A model generated the notes under the pieces. That model was given only the letters and a program-made list of their open reading frames with translations. It made no database searches and was not told the DNA's origin. From Bog-473 sp963781955 (GTDB lineage Bacteria > Actinomycetota > Acidimicrobiia > Acidimicrobiales > RAAP-2): DNA of 64,000 bases. The translations under genes and the position numbers were made by a program. Shown piece by piece: positions 51,503 to 60,088 of the stretch (position 1 is its first letter; every line of letters starts with the position of its first letter). The stretch is from contig CAWAHU010000002.1 in the NCBI GenBank assembly GCA_963781955.1, positions 310,001 through 374,000 on the forward strand, in the 5' to 3' direction.

Positions 51503-52210
51503 GTGTGCCCGCTGTGCTGCGGACCCGCCGCCGGGGTGGAACGCGTGTGCTTCGCCTGTCGCTCGGTCGGCCGTCGCCTCGCTGCCCCGCTCGCACCGGT
51601 GTTCCCGGTCCGGCTCTGCCCCCTGCCGGGTGCGCTCTACACGGTCCTCATGGGGTACAAGGAGTCACCGGTCGCCGAGGCCCGGCGGCGCTTCGGGCCC
51701 ATGGTGCGGGCCCTGGCCGACGACTTCCTCGCCGGGCACCGACCCTGCCTCGAGGCAGCGGCGGGCGGCCCGTTCGAGCTGGCGCTCCCCGTGCCCTCGA
51801 CGGCTCGTCGCGGCCCGGCGCCGCTCGTGCTCGTCGAGGGCCTCGCCGAGACGGTGACCGGCAGGTTGCCCGGGGCTCGCTGGGTGCCGGGCACGCTGGT
51901 CCGCACGGCGGTGCCTCTGGGTCACATGCGGCCCGACGCACGGGGGTTCGCGGGTCTGGACAGCGACTGGTCGCCGGGCCGACGCCCGCGTGCGCTCCTC
52001 ATCGACGACACCTACGTGAGCGGAGCGCGCGCCCAGAGCGCAGCCGCTGCTCTGCGCCGGGCCGGCGCACGGGCCGTGGTGATCGTGGCCCTCGGGCGCG
52101 TGGTGCGTCCGGACCGCGTGGCCGGGCACGCCGCGTTCCTCCACCGGCAGCCCGCGCCGGCACCCGGATGCTGTTGCCGGTGCGTTCAGAGCGGCGCGTC
52201 GACCGAGTAG
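51503..52210 (+). CDS. ComF-like phosphoribosyltransferase
   Basis: A 235-residue protein: N-terminal zinc-ribbon-like Cys pairs (MCPLCCGPA, RVCFACRS), a ComFC middle (LYTVLMGYKESPVAEARRRF) and a PRTase PRPP loop (RALLIDDTYVSGARAQSAA). ComF proteins aid DNA uptake, but they occur widely. It ends in an unusual GCCCRC cluster, and its last 25 bases overlap the end of the convergent SDR gene. GTG start at 51503. Confidence 0.85.
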   Translation: MCPLCCGPAAGVERVCFACRSVGRRLAAPLAPVFPVRLCPLPGALYTVLMGYKESPVAEARRRFGPMVRALADDFLAGHRPCLEAAAGGPFELALPVPSTARRGPAPLVLVEGLAETVTGRLPGARWVPGTLVRTAVPLGHMRPDARGFAGLDSDWSPGRRPRALLIDDTYVSGARAQSAAAALRRAGARAVVIVALGRVVRPDRVAGHAAFLHRQPAPAPGCCCRCVQSGASTE

Positions 52211-53151
52211 GTCACGCCGGTGAGCTCCTCCGACGCGCGCCACAGCGCGGCGGCCGCCGCCGCGTCTCGGGCCCGGGCGGACGGACGCTCGACGCGGGGC
52301 GGGCCGGCCAACCCGAACCAACGGCCCGGGCCGATGTACTGGCCGGAACGCACGGACGACGAGGTGGCGGCGCATAGGACCGGCAGGGCACCTCCGGCGG
52401 CCGACTGACCCAAGGTCGTCCCCACCAGGCGCGCCAGCTTGCGCCGCACCCGGTTGCCGCGGAGCGCCGCCCCGCTCCCGGCCAGGTTGCTGCGGGTCCA
52501 ACCGGGGTGCGCGGCCAGCGAGCGCGTGGGTAGTCCTGCCGCCTCCAGGCGGCGTGCGAGGTCGGTGGCGAAGAGGAGGTTGGCCAGCTTGGAGGTGCCG
52601 TAGGCCTCCCAGGTGTTGCGCGTCGAGGCCCCGGTCACGTCCTCTGGCCGCAGGCGGCCGATGCGGTGGAGGTGCGAGCTGACCGTGACGATGCGGGCGC
52701 GCTCGGTCGTGACGATGCGGTCGAGCAGTAGGCCCGTGAGGGCGAAGTGACCGAAGTGGTTGGTCGCCATCTGGAGCTCGAAGCCGTCCGGGGTGAGCCG
52801 GTGTGGTGTGCCCATGACTCCGGCGTTGTTCACCAGGATGTCCAGGCGCGCGTGTTCCGAGAGCACGGTGCCGGCGGCGCGGCGCACCGATCCCAGGTCA
52901 GCCAGGTCAAGGGGCAGCAATTCGAGAGACGAGCGGTCCAATTCGCTCTCGAGCTTGTCGCGCGCCCGGCGCGCCCGCTCAGGGTCACGGCAGGCCAGGA
53001 TCACATGCGCGCCGTGGTCGGCCAATGCCGATGACGTCTCGTAGCCGATGCCGCTGTTGGCCCCGGTGACCAGGGCAACGCGACCGGTGAGGTCACCGAT
53101 GTCCGCCGCGCTCCACGTGGCGCCGCCCGTGGCCTCGCTCCCCGGGATCAC
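52186..53151 (-). CDS. Short-chain dehydrogenase/reductase
   Basis: A 321-residue SDR of the retinol-dehydrogenase-like subgroup. It has TGANSGIGYE for NADP binding, NNAGVMG, the Ser in VTVSSHLHRIG and the Tyr-Lys pair in YGTSKLANLLF. A C-terminal extension reaches beyond the usual 260-290 residues. It converges with the ComF-like gene and overlaps its end by 25 bases. ATG at 53151. Substrate unknown. Confidence 0.92.
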   Translation of the reverse strand: MIPGSEATGGATWSAADIGDLTGRVALVTGANSGIGYETSSALADHGAHVILACRDPERARRARDKLESELDRSSLELLPLDLADLGSVRRAAGTVLSEHARLDILVNNAGVMGTPHRLTPDGFELQMATNHFGHFALTGLLLDRIVTTERARIVTVSSHLHRIGRLRPEDVTGASTRNTWEAYGTSKLANLLFATDLARRLEAAGLPTRSLAAHPGWTRSNLAGSGAALRGNRVRRKLARLVGTTLGQSAAGGALPVLCAATSSSVRSGQYIGPGRWFGLAGPPRVERPSARARDAAAAAALWRASEELTGVTYSVDAPL

Positions 53152-53203
53152 ACGGACCTCCGGCGGACCACGCGCGGCCGGTGGATCATGCGGTGCCCGT
53201 GGG

Positions 53204-54163
53204 TCACGCGTGGCCGATGGCGTCCGCGGGGACGGTGCCCAGCTTGCCGGCTTCGTAGTCGGCGAATGCCTGCGCGATCTCGGCCCGCGTGTTCATCACG
53301 AACGGCCCGTAGGCGTACACGGGCTCACCGATGGGCCGGCCACCGAGGATCAGGACGTCGAGGCCGGCATGGCGGGATTCTTGGGACGTGTCGGCGCGCA
53401 CGACCATCGCGTCCCCGGCGCCGAGCACGGCGAGGCGGCCGGTCTGCAGCGCCAGTGCTTCGGGTCCGACGCTCCCGTGCCCCGACAGGGTGTACACGAG
53501 CGCGTTGAACCCGGTCGGCCAGGGCAGCACGAGCTCTGCCCCCGGCGAGAGCGTGGCGTGCACCATGGAGATGGGGGTGTGCGTGGAGCCCGGTCCCCCA
53601 TGGCCGGCCACGTCACCCGCGATCACCCGCACCAGCGCCCCACCGTCGGGCGACGTGAGGAGCAGGACGTCGTCGGCCTCGATGCCCTGGTAGCGAGGGT
53701 CGATCCACTTGTCGGCCGCAGGCAGGTTCACCCAGAGCTGGATCCCGTGGAACAGCCCTCCGGTGGCGATGAGCTGCTCGGGCGGGCGCTCGATGTGCAA
53801 GATCCCCGATCCGGCCGTCATCCACTGCGTCGATCCGTTCGAGATCAGACCGCCTCCGCCGATCGAGTCTTGGTGCTGGAACGTCCCGTCGAGCATGTAG
53901 GTGACGGTCTCGAACCCGCGGTGCGGGTGCCAGGCCGTGCCCTTTGGCTCGCCCGGCGCGTACTCGACCTCGCCCATCTGGTCCATGTGGATGAACGGGT
54001 CCAGCTCGGACGATGGCACGCCGGCGAAGGCGCGCCGCACGGGGAAGCCCTCGCCCTCGAAGCCCGACGGCGCGTCGCTCAGACCCTTCACGGGGCGGAC
54101 GCTGCCGGCCGGTGCCTCGATGCGGGGCAGGGCCAGGTTGTCGGGGACGGTCACAGCAGGCAT
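53204..54163 (-). CDS. Pirin family protein
   Basis: A 319-residue cupin with the pirin signature WHPHRGFETVTYMLDG, a third His in GTFQHQDSIGG and the metal His/Glu at GSGILHIERPPE. Some pirins are quercetin dioxygenases, others regulators. ATG at 54163 gives MPAVTVPDNLALPRIEAPAG; the 34 residues of frame upstream look like shadow. Nothing in the neighbourhood decides the function. Confidence 0.9.
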   Translation of the reverse strand: MPAVTVPDNLALPRIEAPAGSVRPVKGLSDAPSGFEGEGFPVRRAFAGVPSSELDPFIHMDQMGEVEYAPGEPKGTAWHPHRGFETVTYMLDGTFQHQDSIGGGGLISNGSTQWMTAGSGILHIERPPEQLIATGGLFHGIQLWVNLPAADKWIDPRYQGIEADDVLLLTSPDGGALVRVIAGDVAGHGGPGSTHTPISMVHATLSPGAELVLPWPTGFNALVYTLSGHGSVGPEALALQTGRLAVLGAGDAMVVRADTSQESRHAGLDVLILGGRPIGEPVYAYGPFVMNTRAEIAQAFADYEAGKLGTVPADAIGHA

Positions 54164-54305
54164 GGTGGCCTCACTCTCTCGGACTTCTCGGACTCTCTCG
54201 GTTCGTGTGGCCGGGTCACGGCTGCCGACACCATTGCAACACGCCGCGGCCCAGATGTGTTCCACCGCGTGAAGCGCCGCGCCGCCACACCGGAGCGGCG
54301 CCAGG

Positions 54306-55166
54306 TCAAGAGGCGTCGAGCCGGGCCACCTGCGCCGGCGTCAAGGTCAGGTCCGCGGCGGCGGCCGACGCGACCGCCGTCTCGGGCCGGCTACTGCCGG
54401 GGATGGGGATGACGCGTGAGCCCTTGGCCAGCATCCAGGCCAACGTGACCTGTTGTGGGCTGGCCCCGACCTCCGCCGCCACCTCTGCGAAGGCGGGGTG
54501 GTGCCCCTCGATCTGGTCGGCCCGCCCGATGCCGCCCAAGGGGCTCCAAGGGATGAACGCGATACCGAGCCCCTCGCAGTGAGCGAGCTCACCCTCCGAG
54601 GAGCGGAACCGTGGCGAGAACTCGTTCTGCACGCTGACCAGGCGCCCCCCGAGCACCTGCATGGCCTCGTCGATCTGGGCCACGGTGGCATTGGAGACCC
54701 CGGCCATCAGGATCTTCCCCTCGTCGAGCAGGTCGGCCAGCGCACCCACCGACTCGGCCCACGGGACTTTGGGATCGGGCCGGTGGTACTGGTAGAGACC
54801 GATCGCCTCGACCCCGAGCGCCTTGAGGGATGCCTCGCAGGCCTGCTTCACGTAGGCGGGGTCGCCGTGCACCGTCCACGTGCCGTCGCCCGGACGCCGG
54901 TGCCCGCCCTTGGTGGCCACCACCACGTCGTTCGTCGATCCACCGTACGTCGACAGCGCCTCGGCCACCAGCTCCTCGCCGTGGCCGTGCTCGTGCACGC
55001 CGAGCGAGTAGGCGTCGGCCGTGTCGATGATGGTGACGCCGGCATCGAGGGAGGCGTGGACGGTCGCGATCGCCCGGGCGCGGTCGGGGCGCCCCTCGAT
55101 GGAGAGGGGCATCTCGCCCAGGCCGATGGCGCTCACCGTTCGGGCGCCCAGCGGGCGTTGCAGCAT
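54306..55166 (-). CDS. Aldo/keto reductase
   Basis: A 286-residue NADPH-dependent reductase. The tetrad is visible: Asp and Tyr in IIDTADAYSLG, Lys in VVVATKGGH and His in LYQYHRPDP. The C-terminal NADPH part reads VIPIPGSSRPETA. It belongs to a different subgroup from the reductase at 25469. ATG at 55166. The upstream gap (55167-55337) is the promoter region of the next operon. Confidence 0.9.
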   Translation of the reverse strand: MLQRPLGARTVSAIGLGEMPLSIEGRPDRARAIATVHASLDAGVTIIDTADAYSLGVHEHGHGEELVAEALSTYGGSTNDVVVATKGGHRRPGDGTWTVHGDPAYVKQACEASLKALGVEAIGLYQYHRPDPKVPWAESVGALADLLDEGKILMAGVSNATVAQIDEAMQVLGGRLVSVQNEFSPRFRSSEGELAHCEGLGIAFIPWSPLGGIGRADQIEGHHPAFAEVAAEVGASPQQVTLAWMLAKGSRVIPIPGSSRPETAVASAAAADLTLTPAQVARLDAS

Positions 55167-55337
55167 GGTCCCTCCTCGTCTCGCCTGGGTGTTCCCGACC
55201 ATACCGGCCCGTGCCGGCGCCAACCCCCCGACAATTCCCCGGAGATTCGGTGCGCGGGCCACCTGAACGAGGAAACACTCAGCAGTGGGAAAGAGGTGGG
55301 GCGAGTCGGGCGCCCGGAGAGTTCGAGGGGGCTGACA

Positions 55338-55847
55338 ATGGTCTCGAGACGCGTGCTCGGCGCGGTCGCCGTGGTCGGGCTGGGTGCCGGTGTGGTGTTG
55401 GCCGGTGCGCAGCACACGACGGGTGCGAACAGGTCCGCGGTGGCCGAGGTGAACCGGTTGTACCACGACGAGGTGTCGCTGAGCGCACGGGAGGCGAACC
55501 TGCAGGCCGCACTGGCGTCGGCCCGGGCCGCCGGCTCGCGGACGGCGTCGAACACGCCCATTGCGGTTCCGGCGGCGCAGGCCGCCGCTGTGATGGCGCC
55601 GGCGAGCCCCGGCGGACGGACGACCACCGTGCCGGGAGCGGCGCCGGCCGCCGCGGCGCCCGCGGTGGCCGCACCGACCCCGTCCGACACCGAGTCCGAC
55701 CCGGCGCCGAACGGTTGGTCGGACGGGTCCCCACAGCCGGCGGCGCCGGCGGCGTCCACGACCTCGACGACCGCGCCACCGCCCGCGACCACGACCACCG
55801 TGGCGCCGACCACCACGACAACCCGACCACCGAGGAGTGACGACTGA
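55338..55847 (+). CDS. Exported low-complexity protein 1 of an electron-transfer operon
   Basis: A 169-residue protein: Arg pair, hydrophobic helix at residues 6-24 (VLGAVAVVGLGAGVVLAGA), a short coiled coil (about residues 30-62, VAEVNRLYHDEVSLSAREAN) and about 105 residues rich in Ala, Pro, Thr ending in TTTTTRPP. It has no Cys and no FMN_bind domain. ATG at 55338 follows GAGGGGG; the stop overlaps the next start (TGATG). Probably anchored at the outer face, where it could carry or position redox partners. First gene of the six-gene unit ending at 59671. Confidence 0.6.
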   Translation: MVSRRVLGAVAVVGLGAGVVLAGAQHTTGANRSAVAEVNRLYHDEVSLSAREANLQAALASARAAGSRTASNTPIAVPAAQAAAVMAPASPGGRTTTVPGAAPAAAAPAVAAPTPSDTESDPAPNGWSDGSPQPAAPAASTTSTTAPPPATTTTVAPTTTTTRPPRSDD

Positions 55848-56461
55848 TGAGCGAGCCGGCGAGGAGAGCCAAGAAGCGGCGCCGGGCGGCAGCCGTCCCC
55901 GGGGTGGTGGTGACGGCGGCCACGTTGGGCACGACCGGGCTGGCGTTCGCCTACTCGGTGAAGACGGCACCCACGTCGCACGAGACCCCGGCGGCGTCGA
56001 CGCGCCTGGTCGAGTCGCAGATCGCCAGTGAGCGGGCCGGCATCACCCGCCTGAAGTCCTCGATCGGATCGACCCAGAGTCAGATCGACGCGTTGGGAGG
56101 CGGCACCACACCGGGGGCGACCGGGGCGACGGGTACGACACCCGGCAGCCAGGGCAACACGAGTGCATCGACCACGGGACCGGCCGCGGGAGGGACCACG
56201 GGGACGAGCGGCCAGTCCACCACGGCGAGCTCGGGTCAGAGCGGCGCGAGCCCGGCCGCCGGAGGCTCGTCAGCGGCACCGGGTGCCTCGACCGCGACTC
56301 CCGCGGCGGCCCCCTCCTCCGCCTCAGCCCCTGCCGCGAGCACGCCGGCGCCGGCTGCTCCCGCACCCGCCCCGACCCCGACGACGGTCGCCCCCGCACC
56401 TCCGCCTACGACCGTTCCGCCGCCGGTGACGGCGACGACGGGTGCCTCGACGGCCAAGTAG
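55847..56461 (+). CDS. Exported low-complexity protein 2 of an electron-transfer operon
   Basis: A 204-residue protein with the same plan: a basic start (MSEPARRAKKRRRAA), a helix at about 18-36, a coiled coil (TRLVESQIASERAGITRLKS) and a long Thr/Ser/Gly/Ala/Pro tail. The tail has a PGATGATGTT stretch in which a TGAT resembles the core of ApbE target motifs, but the surrounding FMN_bind domain is missing, so flavinylation is speculative. Coupled to the gene before by TGATG and to apbE 10 bases later. Confidence 0.6.
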   Translation: MSEPARRAKKRRRAAAVPGVVVTAATLGTTGLAFAYSVKTAPTSHETPAASTRLVESQIASERAGITRLKSSIGSTQSQIDALGGGTTPGATGATGTTPGSQGNTSASTTGPAAGGTTGTSGQSTTASSGQSGASPAAGGSSAAPGASTATPAAAPSSASAPAASTPAPAAPAPAPTPTTVAPAPPPTTVPPPVTATTGASTAK

Positions 56462-56471
56462 GGACCCAGAG

Positions 56472-57417
56472 GTGACGGAGGCGACCACTGCGCTGGGCTC
56501 GACGCGGGCCATGGCCACCGACGTGACCGTGCACGGCCTGGCCGCGTCGGACCGGACGCGGTCTGCGGCGAGGCGGGCGCTCGAGGTATTTCACGAGGTC
56601 GAGACCGCCTGCACCAGGTTCGACCCGGCTAGCCCCCTGATGCGGATGAACGCCCGGCCGTCGTCCTGGCACCAGGTGCCGGAGACCCTGTTCCGAGCGA
56701 TGGAGGAGGCACACCGCGCTCACCAGCGCACCAAGGGACGCTTCGACCCCCGGGTGCTGCGCGACCTCGTCGGCCTCGGGTACGACCGTTCGCTCGCCTT
56801 CTCAGAAGGGAGCGTCCGCACGACCGGGTCGGCGCCGGCGCACCGTCCTGCCGCGCCGTGGCGGCCACGATTCCGGGGCGGTCCCAGCCCGCAGGTGCTG
56901 GCGGGACCGGATCCGGTGGACCTCGGTGGCGTGGGCAAGGGCCTGGCCATCCGCTGGGCGGCCGAGCGGCTGGAGGAGGACGTGGAGAACTTCCTGATCG
57001 AGGCCGGCGGCGACATCGCGTGCCGGGGCACCGGGCCGGAGGGGGAGGGCTGGTCGGTCGGGGTCGAGGACCCGTTCGGTGGCGACACACCCCTGGTCGT
57101 CGTGGCGCTCACGGATGCGGCGTGCGCCACCTCGTCCGTCCGCTTGCGCCGGTGGCGCTGCGCCGGGTCCCGTGTGCACCACCTCATCGACCCGCGGTCG
57201 GGAAGGCCTGGCGGGCGCGGACTGCTCGCTGTCACGGTCATCGGGCCGGACCCGGTGGATGCGGAAGTCTTGAGCAAGACGCTGTTCCTCGAAGGCCGTG
57301 GGGCCATTGGCCGCGCCGCGTTCGCGACAGGGTGTCGCGGCGTTCTGGGTGGACACGACCGGCGTCACGGGCGAGACCCCGTCCTTCGGCCACTACGTGA
57401 CCTGGCGGGCGGCGTGA
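56472..57417 (+). CDS. apbE: FAD:protein FMN transferase (ApbE), apparent frameshift near the 3' end
   Basis: Transfers FMN from FAD to Thr or Ser of exported or membrane proteins, making covalent flavoproteins. The start is RFDPASPLMRMNA (family pattern), then LDLGGVGKG-like DPVDLGGVGKGLAIRWA, the IEAGGDIACRG loop and SSVRLRRWRCAGSRVHHLID. The last part, GVAAFWVDTTGVTGETPSFG, is one frame over; removing one G from the GGG at 57330-57332 restores it with TGA at 57415-57417. Without it, the frame would fuse to the next gene. GTG start at 56472. Confidence 0.85.
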
Positions 57418-58100
57418 GGCAGTCGACCCGCGCCACGGAGCACCAGGACGGCCCGCTGCCCGAGTCGTTCCGCAGCGCCACCGTCACCGCCGCCGTCCTG
57501 GGGGCGGCCGTCGGCGTCGGGTACGCCGTGGCGCAGCACTCCGGTGGTCTCCTCCACAACCGCATGCTGCCGTGGATCCTCGGCCGGAGCCTCGGCCTGG
57601 CCGCCTACGTGTGCCTGAGCGTGTTGGTCATGATCGGGATCTGGTACCGCCACCCGTGGCGCACGTCGCGGCGTGCACCGGGACCCCAGGCCCTGCTCCG
57701 CGCCCACGCCTCGCTGGCGGCGGCGACGGTGATGCTGCTGGCGGGGCACATCGTCGCCATTGCTCTCGACCGGTACGCCGGGGTCGCGTGGACCGGGGTG
57801 TTCGCGCCCTGGCAGGCGCAGTACCGCCCGACGGCGACCGCGTTGGGTACGTTTGCCATGTACGGGATCGTCCTCGTCACGGCGACGGCGGCCCTGGCGG
57901 GCTCCATCGCGCGGCACGTGTGGCTGCCCATTCACTCGATGTCGGCCGTCCTCTTCGCGCTGTGCCTGGCCCACGGGCTACTGGCCGGGAGCGACAGCCA
58001 CGTGCTCTGGGCCCTCTATGTCGGAACCGGGACAGCGGTGCTCGTCCTCCAGGTCTCGCGCATGACGGCGCACCCGGTGGAGCTGGCCGAGACGTGGTGA
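57414..58100 (+). CDS. Ferric-reductase-like bis-heme membrane protein
   Basis: A 228-residue protein with six hydrophobic segments. Its paired His residues have heme spacing: HASLAAATVMLLAGH (H-x13-H) and HSMSAVLFALCLAH (H-x12-H), so two b-type hemes across the membrane are likely, as in the ferric reductase-like transmembrane domain. It would carry electrons from the cytoplasmic to the outer face. There is no FAD/NADH domain. GTG at 57414 overlaps the apbE stop (GTGA), and its stop overlaps the next start in the same way. Confidence 0.85.
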   Translation: MRQSTRATEHQDGPLPESFRSATVTAAVLGAAVGVGYAVAQHSGGLLHNRMLPWILGRSLGLAAYVCLSVLVMIGIWYRHPWRTSRRAPGPQALLRAHASLAAATVMLLAGHIVAIALDRYAGVAWTGVFAPWQAQYRPTATALGTFAMYGIVLVTATAALAGSIARHVWLPIHSMSAVLFALCLAHGLLAGSDSHVLWALYVGTGTAVLVLQVSRMTAHPVELAETW

Positions 58101-59431
58101 GCATCGTCACCGATGCACGGGAGGTGGCGGCGCGTGCCCCCGTCGCCCCGTTCGCCGCCCTCGGCGGGCCGGCCGCCGTCCTGTTGGCCGGGCCTCCGTC
58201 CACCGCCGGTCCAGAAGTGCTGCGTGGATACCGCGCCCGTGTCGGGGATCCCGCGGACCTTTCCCCCGGGGCCGTGCTCGGCGAGATCCGCACCAGCGGC
58301 CTGCGCGGAAGAGGCGGCGGCGGGTTCCCGCTGTGGCGCAAGCTCCAGACCGCCCTGGACTCGGCGGAGGCGTCGGGCAACCGGCCGATGCTCGTCGTCA
58401 ACTGTAGCGAGAGCGAGCCGGCCAGCCGGAAGGACTGGACGCTGTGCTCCTACCGCCCGCATACCGTGCTTGACGGCGCCGCCGCTGTCGCCAAGGCGCT
58501 CGGGTCGCGCCAGGCCGTCGTGCACCTGCATGGCGAGTCGGTGCGACCCCGCATGGCGCTCCGCCAGGCCGTTGCGGAGCGGGTGACCGAGCACGACCCG
58601 CGGTGGCGGATCTCACTCGGGCCCGGTGGCTACGTGGCTGGGGAGGCGAGCGCGGTTGTCCGCTTCGTGCACAGCGGCGTGGGACTGCCCCTCTTCTCGA
58701 GCGTGCCCTTGGCGCGGAGCGGGCCGACCGGCCACCCCACCGTGGTGATCAACGCCGAGACCGCGGCGCACGTTGCCGCCGCCCTCAACCTGGGCGCGTC
58801 GCGCTGGCGGGCCGGTGGTTCGCCTTCTCATCCGGGGCCGCACCTGGTCACCCTGGCCGGCGCGGTCGACCTTCCCGGGCAGGTGCTCGAGCTCGTGGGC
58901 CCGGCCACCATCGGAGACCTGCTGACCTGGGCCGGGATCGTCTCGCCACCGCGCGCCGTACTGGTCGGCGGCTACGCCGGATCGTGGGTCCGGGGCGAGG
59001 TCGCGTGGTCGCTCCCGATGGAACCGGGCGCGCTGCGCGAGGCGGGTGCCTCCTACGGATGCGGCCTCATCGGCGTCGTGCCCCACGGGGAATGCGTAGT
59101 GCGCGAGACGGCGTGGTTGGTCCGCTACCTGGCCTCGGAGTCGGCCGGGCAGTGCGGACCCTGTGTCCACGGACTCCCCGTACTGGCCGACTGCGTGGAG
59201 GCGCTGGCCACCGGGTCCGCCACGCGCCGGACCATGCGCCGGTTGCACCGTTGCATCGACGCCTTGCCGGGGAGCGGGGCCTGCAGCCATCCCGACGGCG
59301 TGGTCGGCCTGGTGACCAGCGCGCTCGAGGCGTTCGGTGACGACGTGGCCAAGCACCGGAACGGGAAGCCCTGCGCGGAGCGGCGAGCCGCCGGAACCTT
59401 CCCCTTGCCCGGGTCGAGGATGGCCCCATGA
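58097..59431 (+). CDS. NuoF-like flavoprotein with SLBB domain
   Basis: A 444-residue homolog of the NADH-binding subunit of complex I. FMN/NADH motifs are GLRGRGGGGFPLWRKL and VVNCSESEPASRKDW; an SLBB domain follows, then a cluster segment ESAGQCGPCVHG and a late GACSHPDGV. The first of the four cluster cysteines (ESCGQC in NuoF) is Ala, leaving three. It would accept electrons from NADH or exchange them with the ferredoxin encoded next. GTG at 58097 overlaps the upstream stop, and ATG of the ferredoxin overlaps its TGA. Confidence 0.87.
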   Translation: MSIVTDAREVAARAPVAPFAALGGPAAVLLAGPPSTAGPEVLRGYRARVGDPADLSPGAVLGEIRTSGLRGRGGGGFPLWRKLQTALDSAEASGNRPMLVVNCSESEPASRKDWTLCSYRPHTVLDGAAAVAKALGSRQAVVHLHGESVRPRMALRQAVAERVTEHDPRWRISLGPGGYVAGEASAVVRFVHSGVGLPLFSSVPLARSGPTGHPTVVINAETAAHVAAALNLGASRWRAGGSPSHPGPHLVTLAGAVDLPGQVLELVGPATIGDLLTWAGIVSPPRAVLVGGYAGSWVRGEVAWSLPMEPGALREAGASYGCGLIGVVPHGECVVRETAWLVRYLASESAGQCGPCVHGLPVLADCVEALATGSATRRTMRRLHRCIDALPGSGACSHPDGVVGLVTSALEAFGDDVAKHRNGKPCAERRAAGTFPLPGSRMAP

Positions 59432-59671
59432 AGGTCGTCGTCCGCGTCGATCCGACTCGCTGCCGCGGCCACGGGATCTGCGCGTTGATGTTCCCCGACG
59501 GGTTGGAGCTCGACCGGTGGGGCTACGGCCGCCCGCTGCCTGACGACCTACGGGGGCGGCGGGCCCTCTCGCGTGCCCGACGCGCTGGCGAGATCGTGCC
59601 CGAACGGCGCCATCAACGTCAGCGTCGAAGAGGAGAGGGGCCGAAGCGCGGCCTCCGAGGCTCACGAGTAG
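59428..59671 (+). CDS. 3Fe-4S ferredoxin, apparent frameshift in a G run
   Basis: The start MKVVVRVDPTRCRGHGICAL has two cluster Cys (12 and 18). The third Cys and the end (ARSCPNGAINVSVEEERGR) lie one frame over; dropping one G from the GGGGG at 59551-59555 joins them, giving about 80 residues, the normal size for these ferredoxins, with TAG 59669-59671. Ferredoxins of this type serve P450s or, here, the adjacent NuoF-like protein. ATG overlaps the NuoF stop (ATGA). Its end overlaps the convergent VOC gene by 10 bases. Confidence 0.85.
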
Positions 59672-60078
59672 TAGCGGAGCTCAATGAGGTTGCCATCCGG
59701 GTCGCGGACATAGAGGGAGGTGCCGTTCCCGCGGGCGCCCCAGCGGGTCACAGGGCCCTCGGCCACGTCGAGGGCGCCGGACTGGCGGAGCCTTTGGAAG
59801 TCGGTCGGGGAGACGACCAGGCAGATGTGGTCCGCGTTCTCTCCGGTGCGCGGCGCCGCCAGCAGGTCGATGACGGTCGACGCGTCGACCCGGAGGGAGG
59901 GGAACGGCGCCTGTCCCGCCCGCCACGGCTCGAGGCGCTCGGACACGAGACCGAGCACGCCGCAGTAGAAGCGCAGCGACCGCTCGACGTCGGCCACGTT
60001 GAGGACGACGTGGTCGAGGGTCTCGACGTGGACGACGGGTGCCCGGTCGGCCGGGCCGGAGTGCGTGTGGGATGTCAC
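59662..60078 (-). CDS. VOC (glyoxalase/dioxygenase) family protein
   Basis: A 138-residue vicinal-oxygen-chelate protein. It has the beta-alpha-beta-beta-beta plan: VETLDHVVLNVADVERSLRF, FYCGVLGL, DHICLVVSPTDF and the last metal ligand in VRDPDGNLIELRYY. The metal His is at the start of LDHVVLNV. Substrate unknown; related enzymes include glyoxalase I, dioxygenases and resistance proteins. GTG at 60078; the longer frame is shadow of the sap gene. Confidence 0.87.
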   Translation of the reverse strand: MTSHTHSGPADRAPVVHVETLDHVVLNVADVERSLRFYCGVLGLVSERLEPWRAGQAPFPSLRVDASTVIDLLAAPRTGENADHICLVVSPTDFQRLRQSGALDVAEGPVTRWGARGNGTSLYVRDPDGNLIELRYYS

Positions 60079-60088
60079 GGTCGTGTTC

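Noticed and set aside
55847..56461. FMN_bind domain in the Thr-rich protein
   Set aside because: Only a TGAT-like tetrapeptide in low-complexity sequence; the domain's conserved residues are absent.
56472..58100. ApbE fused to a membrane heme domain as one protein
   Set aside because: The ApbE end is recognisable in the next frame with its own stop overlapping a GTG, so two genes with a base error is the simpler reading.
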